From NCBI GenBank assembly GCA_033795365.1, contig JARYGU010000019.1, forward strand, positions 1 through 64,000: a DNA stretch of 64,000 bases, given 5' to 3'. This stretch comes from JARYGU01 sp033795365. GTDB taxonomy: Bacteria > Pseudomonadota > Alphaproteobacteria > Rhizobiales > Rhizobiaceae. Made by a program: the position numbers and the translations under genes. Shown here one piece after another: positions 16,891 to 25,826 of the stretch. Every line of letters begins with the position of its first letter. Position 1 is the first letter of the stretch. A model generated the notes under the pieces. The model searched no databases. It was not told where the DNA came from and worked only from the letters and a program-made list of their open reading frames with translations.

Positions 16891-18042
16891 CTATTTAAGC
16901 CAGGCTTCGATGCGATCGACGGCCTCGTTCATGTCGTCGATCGACCCGGCATAGGAAAAGCGCATCGTCCGATGCCCTTCCTTGGGATCGAAATCGAGAC
17001 CGGGCGTGGCCGCGACATCGATCTCGGCCAGCATCCGGCGCGCGAAATCCATACTGTCATTGGTGAAGCGGCTGACATCGGCATAGGCGTAGAAGGCGCC
17101 GTCCATCGGCGAAGCGATGGAAAAGCCGATCTCGGGCAACCGGCGCATCAGCAGTTCGCGGTTGCGGGCGTAGGCGTCCCGGTAGAGGTCGAGTTCGGCC
17201 GTCGCGCCGAGCGCGGCGGCGGCGGCGACCTGCGAAATCTCCGGAGCGGAAATGTAGAGGCTCTGGGCCACGCGCTCGATCGGGCGGACCAGCGCTTCGG
17301 GCAGCACCATCCAGCCGATCCGCCAACCGGTCATGCAGTAATATTTGGAGAAGGAGTTGATCACGACCGCCTCGTCTGAAAACTCCAGCGCAGTCGCCTC
17401 CCGGCCGACGAAGGTCAGGCCGTGATAGATTTCGTCCGAGATGAAGGCGATGCCGTTGTCGCGGCAATAAGCGGAAAGGGCTGCGAGCTTTTCCCTGCCC
17501 GTTACCGTTCCCGTCGGATTTGCGGGACTTGCGAGCAGCACACCGGCCAGGGTTCCAAATTTTTTCGCAGCCTCGTCGAGGGTTTCCGGCGTCAGCGTGA
17601 AGCCGTTCTCCGCACCGACGTCGATTTCCACCGTTTCGATGCCGAGTGCGGTGAGGATGTTCCGATAGGCCGGGTAGCCGGGCCTTGCGATCGCAACCCG
17701 GTCGCCGGGATCGAAGAGCGTCAGGAAGACCAGATTGAAGGCGGCCGACGAGCCGGTGGTGATGGCGATGCGGCCGGGATCGATCTCCATATCGTGGGCG
17801 TCGCGGTAGAAATCCGCGATGCGCCTGCGCAAGGACAGCAGCCCGAGCGCATCCGTATAGCCGATGCGTCCGTGTTCGACGGCAAGCCTTGCCGCCTCAA
17901 GCGCGGCGCGGGGAGCAGGATGCACCGGCTGGCCGACCGCCATCGAGATGACCGGCCTGCCGGCTGCCCGGCGCTTCGTCGCTTCCGCGAGGACATCCAT
18001 GGCGTGGAAGGGTTCGACGGCGCTTCGTCTGGAAATCTTCAT
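16891..18042 (-). CDS. Class I/II pyridoxal-phosphate aminotransferase
   Basis: A fold-type I aminotransferase of the AspC/AAT-like group. From ATG 18042 it has 383 residues with SMAVGQPVHPAPRA near the start, ASPANPTGTV (PLP-binding Asn, about 167-176), ISDEIYHGL (Asp/Tyr, about 200-208) and SFSKYYCMTGWRIGW with the Schiff-base Lys near 229. The substrate cannot be read from sequence. The frame extends upstream to an ATG at 18066 with a poorly spaced ribosome site. It is divergent from the DsbA-like gene. Confidence 0.85.
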   Translation of the reverse strand: MKISRRSAVEPFHAMDVLAEATKRRAAGRPVISMAVGQPVHPAPRAALEAARLAVEHGRIGYTDALGLLSLRRRIADFYRDAHDMEIDPGRIAITTGSSAAFNLVFLTLFDPGDRVAIARPGYPAYRNILTALGIETVEIDVGAENGFTLTPETLDEAAKKFGTLAGVLLASPANPTGTVTGREKLAALSAYCRDNGIAFISDEIYHGLTFVGREATALEFSDEAVVINSFSKYYCMTGWRIGWMVLPEALVRPIERVAQSLYISAPEISQVAAAAALGATAELDLYRDAYARNRELLMRRLPEIGFSIASPMDGAFYAYADVSRFTNDSMDFARRMLAEIDVAATPGLDFDPKEGHRTMRFSYAGSIDDMNEAVDRIEAWLK

Positions 18043-18243
18043 GATCGACCCGCTCTCAAGTTTCATGCCCCCTGTGCCGGAAGAAAAGCGTCTTCACAAT
18101 CCCGAGAAGGCCGGAATTCCGACGTATTTCATGTTTCGTTTGCGGTCGTGCCGCCATAAGCTCGTGAATGTAGCGCGGATTGACGCGGCGGCGGCAAAAT
18201 GCCAGTTGGCAGTCAAAGCGACGGAACAAGGACAGGAACGGCA

Positions 18244-19005
18244 ATGAAATTCGGCAGGTCTCTCGGCGCGGTCGCGCTCGCTCTCTCCCTCGGCGTTGCC
18301 GCTCCGCTCCAGGCTTTCGCGCTGGACGACAAACAGAAAGAGGAAATGGGCGCCTTCATCAAGGAATATCTGCTTGCCAATCCCGAGATCCTCCTCGACG
18401 TGCAGGAAGCGCTGCAGCAGAAGCAGCTGAAGGCGCAGCAGGCCCAGGCAGAGGGCGCGATTGCCGAAAACGAAGCGGCGATCTTCAACTCCGCCAACGA
18501 CACGGCGCTCGGCAATCCGGACGGCGACGTAACGGTCGTCGAATTCTTCGACTACAACTGCGGCTACTGCAAGCGGGCGCTTTCCGATATGGACGAAATC
18601 CTGAAGGCGGACACGAATGTCCGTTTCGTCCTGAAGGAACTGCCTATCCTCGGACCGGACTCGCTTGCCGCACATAAAGTCAGCGCCGCCTTCCGCGATC
18701 TCGCGCCGGAAAAATACGGCGAGTTCCACCGCGCCCTTCTCGGCGGCGAGGAACGCGCAACTGAGGAGACTGCGATCGCGGTCGCGGGCAGGCTCGGCGT
18801 CAGCGAGGCCGATATCCGCAAGGCAATGGAAGAAAAGCCGCATGACGACGCCGTGCGGGAAGCCTATTCGCTCGCCAACAGCCTCGGCATCACCGGTACG
18901 CCTTCCTATGTGGTTGGCAAGGAGATGGTTTTCGGGGCCGTCGGCGCCGAAGAGCTCAGCCAAAAGATCGCCAATGTCCGCGCCTGCGGCAAGACGGCCT
19001 GCTGA
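18244..19005 (+). CDS. Periplasmic DsbA-family thiol oxidoreductase (ScsC-like)
   Basis: The 253-residue protein has a signal peptide (MKFGRSLGAVALALSLGVAA, cleavage near 26), a helical N-terminal region (29-75) like that used for oligomerisation in ScsC proteins, and a thioredoxin fold with redox motif CGYC (106-109) in EFFDYNCGYCKRAL and the cis-proline TGTPSYVVG (about 217-225). It could oxidise or isomerise disulphides in the periplasm. No DsbD/ScsB partner is adjacent. AGGAACGG upstream supports the start. Confidence 0.88.
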   Translation: MKFGRSLGAVALALSLGVAAPLQAFALDDKQKEEMGAFIKEYLLANPEILLDVQEALQQKQLKAQQAQAEGAIAENEAAIFNSANDTALGNPDGDVTVVEFFDYNCGYCKRALSDMDEILKADTNVRFVLKELPILGPDSLAAHKVSAAFRDLAPEKYGEFHRALLGGEERATEETAIAVAGRLGVSEADIRKAMEEKPHDDAVREAYSLANSLGITGTPSYVVGKEMVFGAVGAEELSQKIANVRACGKTAC

Positions 19006-19120
19006 ACAGGCGGAATCGGCGGCTTCTGCTGTGGACAAAAGCGGTTGCCACCCTCGAGGCTTTCCCTTAGGAAACCTTCCAGTCTATAGGTAGCTTTCGA
19101 TCCAGCACGCGGAATTTCGA

Positions 19121-19558
19121 ATGGCATCCACCATCTATGTGCTCAACGGCCCCAACCTGAACGCACTCGGCAAACGCGAGCCCGGTATCTATGGCAGCCA
19201 CACGCTTGCCGATATCGAGGCGCTTTGCCGCGCGGAGGGCGAGAAGCTGGGTTTTCAGATCGAGTTCCGCCAGTCCAATCACGAAGGCGTTCTGGTCGAC
19301 TGGATTCACGAGGCGGGCGACAAGGCCGTCGGGGTCGCCATCAATGCCGGCGCCTATACCCATACATCCGTCGCGCTGCACGACGCCATCCGCGCCGTCG
19401 CAATCCCGGTGGTCGAGCTCCACCTGTCCAATGTCCATGCACGCGAGGAATTCCGCCACAAGTCCATGATCGCGCCCGCCGCCAAGGGCGTGATCTGCGG
19501 CTTCGGCGCGCATAGCTACGTCCTGGCGCTCAATGCGCTGAAAACAATTGCGAAATAA
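19121..19558 (+). CDS. aroQ: Type II 3-dehydroquinate dehydratase
   Basis: Catalyses the third step of the shikimate pathway. The 145-residue protein is of standard length and carries the signature VLNGPNLNALGKREPGIYG (7-25) with the catalytic Tyr24, the Asn-containing INAGAYTHTSVAL (about 74-86) and VELHLSNVHAREEFR (about 97-111) with the active-site His. It is 20 bases upstream of accB; aroQ-accB-accC is a common operon order in alphaproteobacteria. Confidence 0.95.
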   Translation: MASTIYVLNGPNLNALGKREPGIYGSHTLADIEALCRAEGEKLGFQIEFRQSNHEGVLVDWIHEAGDKAVGVAINAGAYTHTSVALHDAIRAVAIPVVELHLSNVHAREEFRHKSMIAPAAKGVICGFGAHSYVLALNALKTIAK

Positions 19559-19578
19559 CAAGAACAAGAGGCTTATCC

Positions 19579-20043
19579 ATGGCTGACAAGAAACCGGGTA
19601 TCGATCAGGCGCTGATCCGCGATCTCGCCAACATACTCAACGAGACGGATCTGACCGAGATCGAAGTGGAGCAGGAGGACCTGCGCATAAGGGTGTCGCG
19701 CGCGAGCGCCACGCAATATGTGTCGGCTCCCGTCCCGACCGCGATGGCAGCCCCGGCCCCCGTGGCAGCGGCGGCAGCGGTTTCCGCCGCCGAGGCGGCC
19801 CGCAGCAACAAGAACGCCGTCACGGCCCCGATGGTCGGCACCGCCTATCTCTCACCCGCACCCGGCGCACGCCCCTTCGTCGAAGTCGGTTCGAACGTGC
19901 AGGAAGGCCAGACGATCCTCATCATCGAAGCCATGAAGACGATGAACCAGATTCCGGCTCCGCGTTCGGGCAAGGTCACGGAAATCCTTGTGAACGACGC
20001 CGCTCCGGTCGAATATGGCGAACCGCTGATCGTGATCGAATAA
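19579..20043 (+). CDS. accB: Biotin carboxyl carrier protein of acetyl-CoA carboxylase
   Basis: Carries biotin between the biotin carboxylase and carboxyltransferase for malonyl-CoA synthesis. The 154-residue protein has an N-terminal helix region (1-45), an Ala/Pro/Val-rich linker (48-75) and the biotinyl domain with EAMKTMNQIPA; Lys120 is the biotin attachment residue. It is followed 12 bases later by accC, with which it forms a complex. Confidence 0.96.
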   Translation: MADKKPGIDQALIRDLANILNETDLTEIEVEQEDLRIRVSRASATQYVSAPVPTAMAAPAPVAAAAAVSAAEAARSNKNAVTAPMVGTAYLSPAPGARPFVEVGSNVQEGQTILIIEAMKTMNQIPAPRSGKVTEILVNDAAPVEYGEPLIVIE

Positions 20044-20055
20044 GGCGTGGCCCGT

Positions 20056-21399
20056 ATGATCTCCAAAGTCCTCATCGCCAATCGCGGCGAAATCGCCCTC
20101 CGGGTCCTGCGCGCGTGCAAGGAGCTGGGCATCGCCACGGTTGCCGTGCATTCGACGGCGGACGGCGACGCGATGCATGTCCGCCTTGCCGATGAAAGCG
20201 TGTGCATCGGCCCGCCGCCCTCGCGCGAAAGCTATCTGAACATTCATCAGATCGTCGCCGCCTGCGAGATCACCGGCGCCGATGCGGTGCACCCCGGCTA
20301 CGGCTTCCTGTCGGAAAACGCCAAGTTCGCGGAAATCCTCGACGCCCACGGCATCACCTTCATCGGCCCGACCGCCGAGCACATCCGCATCATGGGCGAC
20401 AAGATCACCGCCAAGAAGACGGCGGAAGCGCTCGGCATTCCGGTCGTTCCCGGCTCCGATGGCGAGGTGAAGCCCGAAAACGCGCTGGAAGTCGCCCGCA
20501 AGATCGGCTTTCCGGTGCTCATCAAGGCGACGGCCGGCGGCGGCGGACGCGGCATGAAGGTCGCCAAGAGCGAGGCGGATCTGCAAGAGGCGGTCTCGAC
20601 CGCCCGCTCGGAAGCGCTGGCCGCGTTCGGCAACGATGCCGTCTACATGGAGAAGTATCTCGGCAAGCCGCGCCATATCGAGATCCAGATCGTCGGCGAC
20701 GGCGAAGGAAACGCCGTTCATCTCGGCGAGCGCGATTGCTCCCTGCAGCGGCGCCACCAGAAGGTCTGGGAAGAGGCCAATTCCCCTGCCCTCAACGTGG
20801 AGCAGCGCATGAAGATCGGCCAGATCTGCGCCGACGCGATGAAGAAGCTGAAGTATCGCGGCGCGGGCACGATCGAGTTCCTCTACGAGAACGGCGAGTT
20901 CTACTTCATCGAGATGAACACGCGCCTGCAGGTCGAGCATCCGATCACCGAAGCCATCACCGGCATCGACCTGGTGCACGAGCAGATCCGCGTCGCCTCC
21001 GGCGGCGGGCTTTCGGTGACGCAGGACGAGATCACCTTCCAGGGCCACGCGATCGAATGCCGCATCAATGCGGAGGACCCGCGCACCTTCGTTCCTTCAC
21101 CCGGAACGATCACCCATTTCCATGCGCCGGGCGGCCTCGGCGTGCGCGTCGATTCGGGCGCCTATCAGGGCTATCGTATCCCGCCTTACTACGACAGCCT
21201 GATCGGCAAGCTGATCGTGCATGGGCGCACCCGCGTCGAATGCATGATGCGCCTGCGCCGCGTTCTCGACGAATTCGTCATCGACGGCATCAAGACCACG
21301 CTGCCGCTGTTCCAGGACCTGATCAGCAATCAGGACATCGCGAACGGCGACTATGACATCCACTGGCTGGAGAACTATCTGGCCAAGACCCCGGCCTGA
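20056..21399 (+). CDS. accC: Acetyl-CoA carboxylase, biotin carboxylase subunit
   Basis: Carboxylates biotin on AccB using ATP and bicarbonate. The 447-residue protein starts MISKVLIANRGEIALRVLRA, has the ATP-grasp glycine loop KATAGGGGRGMKVAKS (about 158-173), ERDCSLQRRHQK (about 229-240), and catalytic EMNTRLQVEHPITE (about 288-301). A GTG nine bases earlier is in frame, but ATG matches the family start. Operon aroQ-accB-accC-aat. Confidence 0.96.
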   Translation: MISKVLIANRGEIALRVLRACKELGIATVAVHSTADGDAMHVRLADESVCIGPPPSRESYLNIHQIVAACEITGADAVHPGYGFLSENAKFAEILDAHGITFIGPTAEHIRIMGDKITAKKTAEALGIPVVPGSDGEVKPENALEVARKIGFPVLIKATAGGGGRGMKVAKSEADLQEAVSTARSEALAAFGNDAVYMEKYLGKPRHIEIQIVGDGEGNAVHLGERDCSLQRRHQKVWEEANSPALNVEQRMKIGQICADAMKKLKYRGAGTIEFLYENGEFYFIEMNTRLQVEHPITEAITGIDLVHEQIRVASGGGLSVTQDEITFQGHAIECRINAEDPRTFVPSPGTITHFHAPGGLGVRVDSGAYQGYRIPPYYDSLIGKLIVHGRTRVECMMRLRRVLDEFVIDGIKTTLPLFQDLISNQDIANGDYDIHWLENYLAKTPA

Positions 21400-21407
21400 G
21401 GATTTCG

Positions 21408-22022
21408 ATGGCGAAGCGGCGCAGCAGACATCCGGACGTTACCCCGGAACTGCTGCTGCGCGCTTATTCCATCGGTCTCTTTCCGATGGCCGATTCGGCC
21501 GACGATCCGGAACTCTTCTGGGTCGAGCCGGATCTGCGCGGGGTCATCCCGCTCGACAGTTTCCATATCTCGCACAGCCTGGCCAAGAAGATACGAAAGA
21601 AGCCTTTCGACATCCGCTTCGACACCGCCTTCGATGCGGTGATCGCGGCATGCGCTGAGGCAGCCCCCGACCGCCCGTCCACCTGGATCAACCGGAAGAT
21701 AAAATCGCTCTATTCGACGCTGCACCGCATGGGGCATGCCCACTCGGTCGAAGCGTGGGAGGGCGACAGGCTCGTGGGAGGTCTTTACGGCGTCTCGCTC
21801 GGAGCCGCCTTCTTTGGCGAGAGCATGTTCTCGCGCCGGACGGACGCATCGAAGATCTGCCTCGTCCATCTGGTCGAGCGCCTGAAAGCCAACGGCTTCA
21901 GGCTCCTAGATACCCAGTTCACCACCGAGCACCTGAAAACCTTCGGCGCGATCGACGTACCGAAGGCCGACTACGAGGACATGCTGGCGAACGCGCTGGC
22001 GTCGCCGCATCTACCGTTTTGA
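21408..22022 (+). CDS. aat: Leucyl/phenylalanyl-tRNA-protein transferase
   Basis: Adds Leu or Phe from aminoacyl-tRNA to proteins with N-terminal Arg/Lys, marking them for ClpS/ClpAP degradation (N-end rule). The 204-residue protein has the family hallmarks LLRAYSIGLFPMADS (about 14-28), ELFWVEPDLRGVIPL, TWINRKI and LVGGLYGVSLGAAFFGESMFS (about 120-140). It begins nine bases after accC, so it is probably in that operon. Confidence 0.95.
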   Translation: MAKRRSRHPDVTPELLLRAYSIGLFPMADSADDPELFWVEPDLRGVIPLDSFHISHSLAKKIRKKPFDIRFDTAFDAVIAACAEAAPDRPSTWINRKIKSLYSTLHRMGHAHSVEAWEGDRLVGGLYGVSLGAAFFGESMFSRRTDASKICLVHLVERLKANGFRLLDTQFTTEHLKTFGAIDVPKADYEDMLANALASPHLPF

Positions 22023-22028
22023 TCTAAT

Positions 22029-22475
22029 CTACTGCTGGTTCTCGGTCGTTTCCGGCGGCGGCACGTCGGACTTCGCCTTGCATTCGACGAGCCACACGTC
22101 ATAGACCGGATGCTCGACGGCATTGAGACCGGGGCTCTCGGCGAACATCCAGCCGGTGAAGATGCGGCGAATTTTGCGGTCGAGGGTAATTTCGTCGACC
22201 TCCACGAAGGAATCGACCTTCTGCGCTTCGGTGTCGTCGCGATTGTAGCAGACGCGGGGGGTCACCTGCAGCGCGCCAAACTGCACCGTCTCGCCGACAT
22301 AGACGTCGAAGCTGGTGATACGGCCGGTGATCTTGTCGAGGCCGGAGAAGACCGCGACAGGATTGTCGATGCGAGCCGCCTCGGCCGGCATGGAAAGCGG
22401 CACCAAGGCGGCTACACATGCGAAGGCCAGAGCCGAAATCCGTCTGGCGCCTGCGGTCTCTCGCGCAAATCCCAT
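22029..22475 (-). CDS. DUF2155 family secreted protein
   Basis: The 148-residue protein has a signal peptide (about 1-34, cleavage after AEA) and the DUF2155 core: VFSGLDKITGRITSFDVYVG, RVCYNRDDTEAQK and IFTGWMFAESPGLNAVEHPV (about 110-129). The family is conserved in alphaproteobacteria and unstudied; two cysteines could pair. AGGAGACGG eight bases before ATG 22475 fixes the start. It converges with aat (6 bases apart). Confidence 0.88.
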   Translation of the reverse strand: MGFARETAGARRISALAFACVAALVPLSMPAEAARIDNPVAVFSGLDKITGRITSFDVYVGETVQFGALQVTPRVCYNRDDTEAQKVDSFVEVDEITLDRKIRRIFTGWMFAESPGLNAVEHPVYDVWLVECKAKSDVPPPETTENQQ

Positions 22476-22620
22476 CAGTAACCGTCTCCTGCGATATTCG
22501 CCGAACTGCTGCATTCCCGGTCCGATGCTCCAAGAGCTCCGGGTTTTGCACGGAAAGCCGCTATGCGCTTTTCTGGAACCGCTCTAGCGGCGAATTATGG
22601 CCAAATCGGTATGCGACGCC

Positions 22621-23016
22621 TCAAGAGCCCGGCGTCCAGGCATCGTAGTCGCCGGTGACGCGCGGACGTTCTCCCGCAACGGAGATCGAGCCCGGCGGGC
22701 GATAGGCCTGCGGGCTTCCCGTCCCATTCGGCCGGTGTCCCTTTTCCCATTCCCGCGGCCGGTAAGTCTCGTCCGCCGGCGAAACGTCGGTACGATGGTG
22801 CATCCAGCCGTGCCATCCCGGCGGGATCGCCGAGGCCTCGGCATAGCCATTGTAGATCACCCAGCGGCGGGTGCGGCCCTCGGAATCCGTTCCGCCCTGG
22901 TAGTAGACATTGCCGAATTCGTCCTCGCCGACCTTCGTGCCGAAGCGCCAGGTATGAAAGCGCGTGCCGATCGTCTGTCCGTTCCACCAGGTGAAGATTT
23001 GCTTGAGAAAGTTCAT
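22621..23016 (-). CDS. Complex I accessory subunit, NDUFA12/B17.2 family
   Basis: Homologue of a mitochondrial complex I accessory subunit kept in alphaproteobacteria, where it joins NADH:quinone oxidoreductase at the membrane arm junction. The 131-residue protein shows GTRFHTWRFGTKVGEDEFGN (17-36), YYQGGTDSEGRTRRWVIYNG and IPPGWHGWMHHRTDVSP (about 65-81), with a polar C-terminal tail. It is not linked to the nuo operon, as is usual. Upstream of the DUF2155 gene on the same strand, 145 bases apart. Confidence 0.92.
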   Translation of the reverse strand: MNFLKQIFTWWNGQTIGTRFHTWRFGTKVGEDEFGNVYYQGGTDSEGRTRRWVIYNGYAEASAIPPGWHGWMHHRTDVSPADETYRPREWEKGHRPNGTGSPQAYRPPGSISVAGERPRVTGDYDAWTPGS

Positions 23017-23145
23017 GAGCCGCTGTCCTTGGCAGGGTCGTGCGGTTCGCACGGCCCTCGTCGAAACAATTCCCCCGCTTATGGCGCGGCGCTGGGGGAA
23101 TGTCCAGAGATTCCCGCACCTTCCGCAGCAGCTTTTCGCCGCAGA

Positions 23146-23646
23146 TCAGCCGGAAAGCCGCTTCTCGAAGACATGGGCCGCAATGCCGGATTGGCCTTCG
23201 CCGCAGTTCGACGTCTCCCCGACCTTCACGAAGCCATGCGCCTCGTAGAACGCGATCGCCCCGAGGTTCCGTGGCTCGACTTCGAGCCGCATCACCTCGG
23301 CATCGGGAAAGCAGCTCTCCAGCTCGGCGAAGAGATCGCGGCCGATCCCCTGGCGCTGATGCTTCGGCGAGACATAAAGCTGGTGCAGGACCACCGTCTT
23401 CGGCCTGTCCTTCGCCATGGCGGCATAGGCCATGCCGGCGAGCTCCTTTCCGTCGTCGGCGACAAGGAATTCGGCATCCCGCCGCTCCAGGCGGGCCTTC
23501 AGCGCGGGAACGGAATGCCACATGGCCGTCAGCTCGCCGACCTTCTCGGCGCCGTAGAGCGCGTCATAGGTCGCGTGCCACGTCTCGGCCAGAAGCGCGC
23601 CGACCTTAGCCAGATCGCGCTCGGAAGCCGTACGGACGAAGAACAC
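23146..23646 (-). CDS. GNAT-family N-acetyltransferase
   Basis: The 166-residue protein has the GNAT fold: N-terminal FVRTASERDLAKVGALLAET, central strand LHQLYVSPKHQRQGIGRDLF (about 92-111) with the acetyl-CoA-binding QRQGIG loop, and C-terminal NLGAIAFYEAHGFVKVGE (about 127-144). The acceptor is unknown. It starts five bases after the gatB stop, so it is likely translated from the gatB transcript. Confidence 0.88.
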   Translation of the reverse strand: MFFVRTASERDLAKVGALLAETWHATYDALYGAEKVGELTAMWHSVPALKARLERRDAEFLVADDGKELAGMAYAAMAKDRPKTVVLHQLYVSPKHQRQGIGRDLFAELESCFPDAEVMRLEVEPRNLGAIAFYEAHGFVKVGETSNCGEGQSGIAAHVFEKRLSG

Positions 23647-23651
23647 CGTCC

Positions 23652-25154
23652 TTACTCCTCCAGCCCGAGCTTTGCCTTGACCAGCGCCTGCACGGCCTGC
23701 GGATTGGCCTTGCCGCCGGTCGCCTTCATCACCTGGCCGACGAACCAGCCGGCAAGCGACGGCTTCGCCTGGGCCTTTGCGACCTGATCCGGGTTGGCGG
23801 CAATGATCTCGTCCACCGCCTTTTCAATGGCGCCGGTATCGGTGACCTGCTTCATGCCGCGCGATTCCACGATCTCGGCCGGGTCTCCGCCTTCGTTCCA
23901 GACGATCTCGAAGAGGTCCTTGGCGATCTTGCCGGAGATGGTGCCATCCTTGATGAGATCGATGATCTGCCCCAGCTGGATGGGCGAAACCGGAGTCTCT
24001 TCAATGGCTTTGCCGGCTTTGTTCAAGGCGCCCAGGAGGTCGTTGATGACCCAGTTCGCGGCGATCTTGCCATCGCGACCGGCAGCGACGGCCTCGAAAT
24101 AGTCGGCGATCGCCTTTTCGGACACCAGCACGGAGGCATCATAGACCGAAAGGCCGAGATCCTTGACGAAACGCTCCTTCTTGTCGTCCGGCAGCTCGGG
24201 AAGTTCCGCAAGCAGCTTGCCGACGAATTCGTTGTCGAATTCGAGCGGCAGCAGGTCCGGATCGGGGAAATAGCGGTAGTCGTGCGCATCCTCCTTGGTG
24301 CGCATGGAGCGGGTTTCCCCCTTGCCCGGATCGAAGAGCCGGGTCTCCTGCTCGATCACCCCGCCGTCTTCCAGAATGCCGATCTGGCGGCGCGCCTCGT
24401 ATTCGATCGCCTGTCCGACGAAGCGGATGGAGTTGACGTTCTTGATCTCGCAGCGCGTGCCGAAGGGCTCGCCGGGACGGCGCACCGAAACGTTGACGTC
24501 GGCGCGCATCGAGCCCTCGTCCATATTGCCGTCGCAGGTGCCGAGATAGCGCAGGATCGAGCGCAGCTTGGTTAAATACGCCTTCGCCTCGTCCGAGGAG
24601 CGCAGGTCCGGCTTGGAAACGATTTCCATGAGCGCCACGCCGGAGCGGTTGAGATCGACGAAGGACATGGTCGGGTGCTGGTCGTGCATCGACTTGCCCG
24701 CATCCTGCTCCAGATGCAAGCGCTCGATGCCGATTTCGACATCCTCGAAATTGCCCTGGCGGTCCGGCCCGATCGAGATGGTGATCTTCCCTTCGCCGAC
24801 GATCGGGTCCTTGTACTGCGATATCTGATAGCCCTGCGGCAGGTCGGGATAGAAATAGTTCTTGCGATCGAAGACCGAGCGGTGGTTGATCTCGGCCTTC
24901 AGGCCGAGGCCGGTGCGTACCGCCTGCTTGACGCATACCTCGTTGATGACCGGCAGCATGCCCGGCATGGCGGCGTCGATGAGGGAGACATTGGCGTTCG
25001 GAGCCTTGCCGAATTCCGTCGAAGCTCCGGAGAAGAGCTTCGAATTGCTCGTCACCTGTGCATGGACCTCCATGCCGATGATGACCTCCCAATCGCCGGT
25101 GGCGCCGGGGATATAGCGTTTCGGATCGGAAATGCGAACGTCGACAAGGGTCAT
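23652..25154 (-). CDS. gatB: Aspartyl/glutamyl-tRNA amidotransferase subunit B
   Basis: GatB binds misacylated Asp-tRNA(Asn) or Glu-tRNA(Gln) and performs the phosphorylation and amidation that yield the correct aminoacyl-tRNA. The 500-residue protein has WEVIIGMEVHAQVTSNSKLF (22-41), the family signature SFVDLNRSGVALMEIVSKPD (about 155-174), a KYFP-like DYRYFPDPDLLPLEF and a C-terminal YqeY-like tail domain (about 350-500). The frame extends far upstream, but ATG 25154 matches the family. gatC and gatA lie 3-5 kb away, so the complex is encoded at split loci. Confidence 0.96.
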   Translation of the reverse strand: MTLVDVRISDPKRYIPGATGDWEVIIGMEVHAQVTSNSKLFSGASTEFGKAPNANVSLIDAAMPGMLPVINEVCVKQAVRTGLGLKAEINHRSVFDRKNYFYPDLPQGYQISQYKDPIVGEGKITISIGPDRQGNFEDVEIGIERLHLEQDAGKSMHDQHPTMSFVDLNRSGVALMEIVSKPDLRSSDEAKAYLTKLRSILRYLGTCDGNMDEGSMRADVNVSVRRPGEPFGTRCEIKNVNSIRFVGQAIEYEARRQIGILEDGGVIEQETRLFDPGKGETRSMRTKEDAHDYRYFPDPDLLPLEFDNEFVGKLLAELPELPDDKKERFVKDLGLSVYDASVLVSEKAIADYFEAVAAGRDGKIAANWVINDLLGALNKAGKAIEETPVSPIQLGQIIDLIKDGTISGKIAKDLFEIVWNEGGDPAEIVESRGMKQVTDTGAIEKAVDEIIAANPDQVAKAQAKPSLAGWFVGQVMKATGGKANPQAVQALVKAKLGLEE

Positions 25155-25257
25155 TTTCTGCTCTTCGAATGCCTGATTTTCACCTGTCTCGGTAGACCAT
25201 ATGGTCGGGCCGCGCAAGGCTTTGCAGCTTGCGCGCAGCGCCTGCCGTCGCGGCAGA

Positions 25258-25294
25258 CTTGACAGGCGCAATGATTCGTAACTATTGTTGTTAC
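25258..25294 (+). promoter_or_regulatory. Promoter and operator of the Rrf2 gene
   Basis: CTTGAC (25258-25263) and CTATTG (25282-25287) form a promoter with an 18-base spacer. The inverted repeat GTAAC-N7-GTTAC (25278-25294) covers the -10 and abuts the ATG, a good position for autorepression. Confidence 0.55.
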
Positions 25295-25744
25295 ATGAAA
25301 AGAAACAGCAGACTTTCCGCAGTGCTCCATGCACTGATGCACATGGCGGAGCGCGACGAGCCGATGACGTCCGAGGCTCTTGCGCTCTGCCTCGATACGA
25401 ATGCCGTCGTCGTACGCCGCACGATGGCGGGGCTGCGGGACGCCGGCATCGTGCAATCCGGCCGCGGCCACGGCGGCGGCTGGCATTTCGCCCGCCCGCT
25501 CAAGGAGATATCGCTTCTCGACATCTACAATGCGCTCGGCGAGCCGATCGTCTTTCAAATCGGACCAGCGACCGAAATGCCCGGCTGCGTCGTCGAGCAA
25601 TCCGTCAACCGGGTGATCGGCGATGCGCTGAAGGATGCGGAAGAGATCCTCATGGCCCGTTTCGCCAAGACGAGCCTTGCCGACCTTGCCGCCGATTTCC
25701 GCACGGCCGCCATAGCCCGGCACAGGATTCCCGATACCGGCTGA
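25295..25744 (+). CDS. Rrf2-family transcriptional repressor
   Basis: The 149-residue protein has an N-terminal winged helix (MKRNSRLSAVLHALMHMAER; recognition helix TNAVVVRRTMAGL about 35-47; wing GRGHGGGWHFARP) as in Rrf2 regulators. Only one cysteine is visible (about residue 95), so it lacks the three-cysteine iron-sulphur cluster of IscR/RirA and more likely senses thiol or redox state, like YwnA/Hyp-type members. The next gene is a thioredoxin-reductase-like flavoprotein, the probable target. Confidence 0.87.
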   Translation: MKRNSRLSAVLHALMHMAERDEPMTSEALALCLDTNAVVVRRTMAGLRDAGIVQSGRGHGGGWHFARPLKEISLLDIYNALGEPIVFQIGPATEMPGCVVEQSVNRVIGDALKDAEEILMARFAKTSLADLAADFRTAAIARHRIPDTG

Positions 25745-25826
25745 GCATTTCCCCGATCCGCCTTCGGCATCGGCGACGACCGGCTTCCGCCGGCGAAGGA
25801 TGCCGCTTACTCCAGAAAGGAAGACC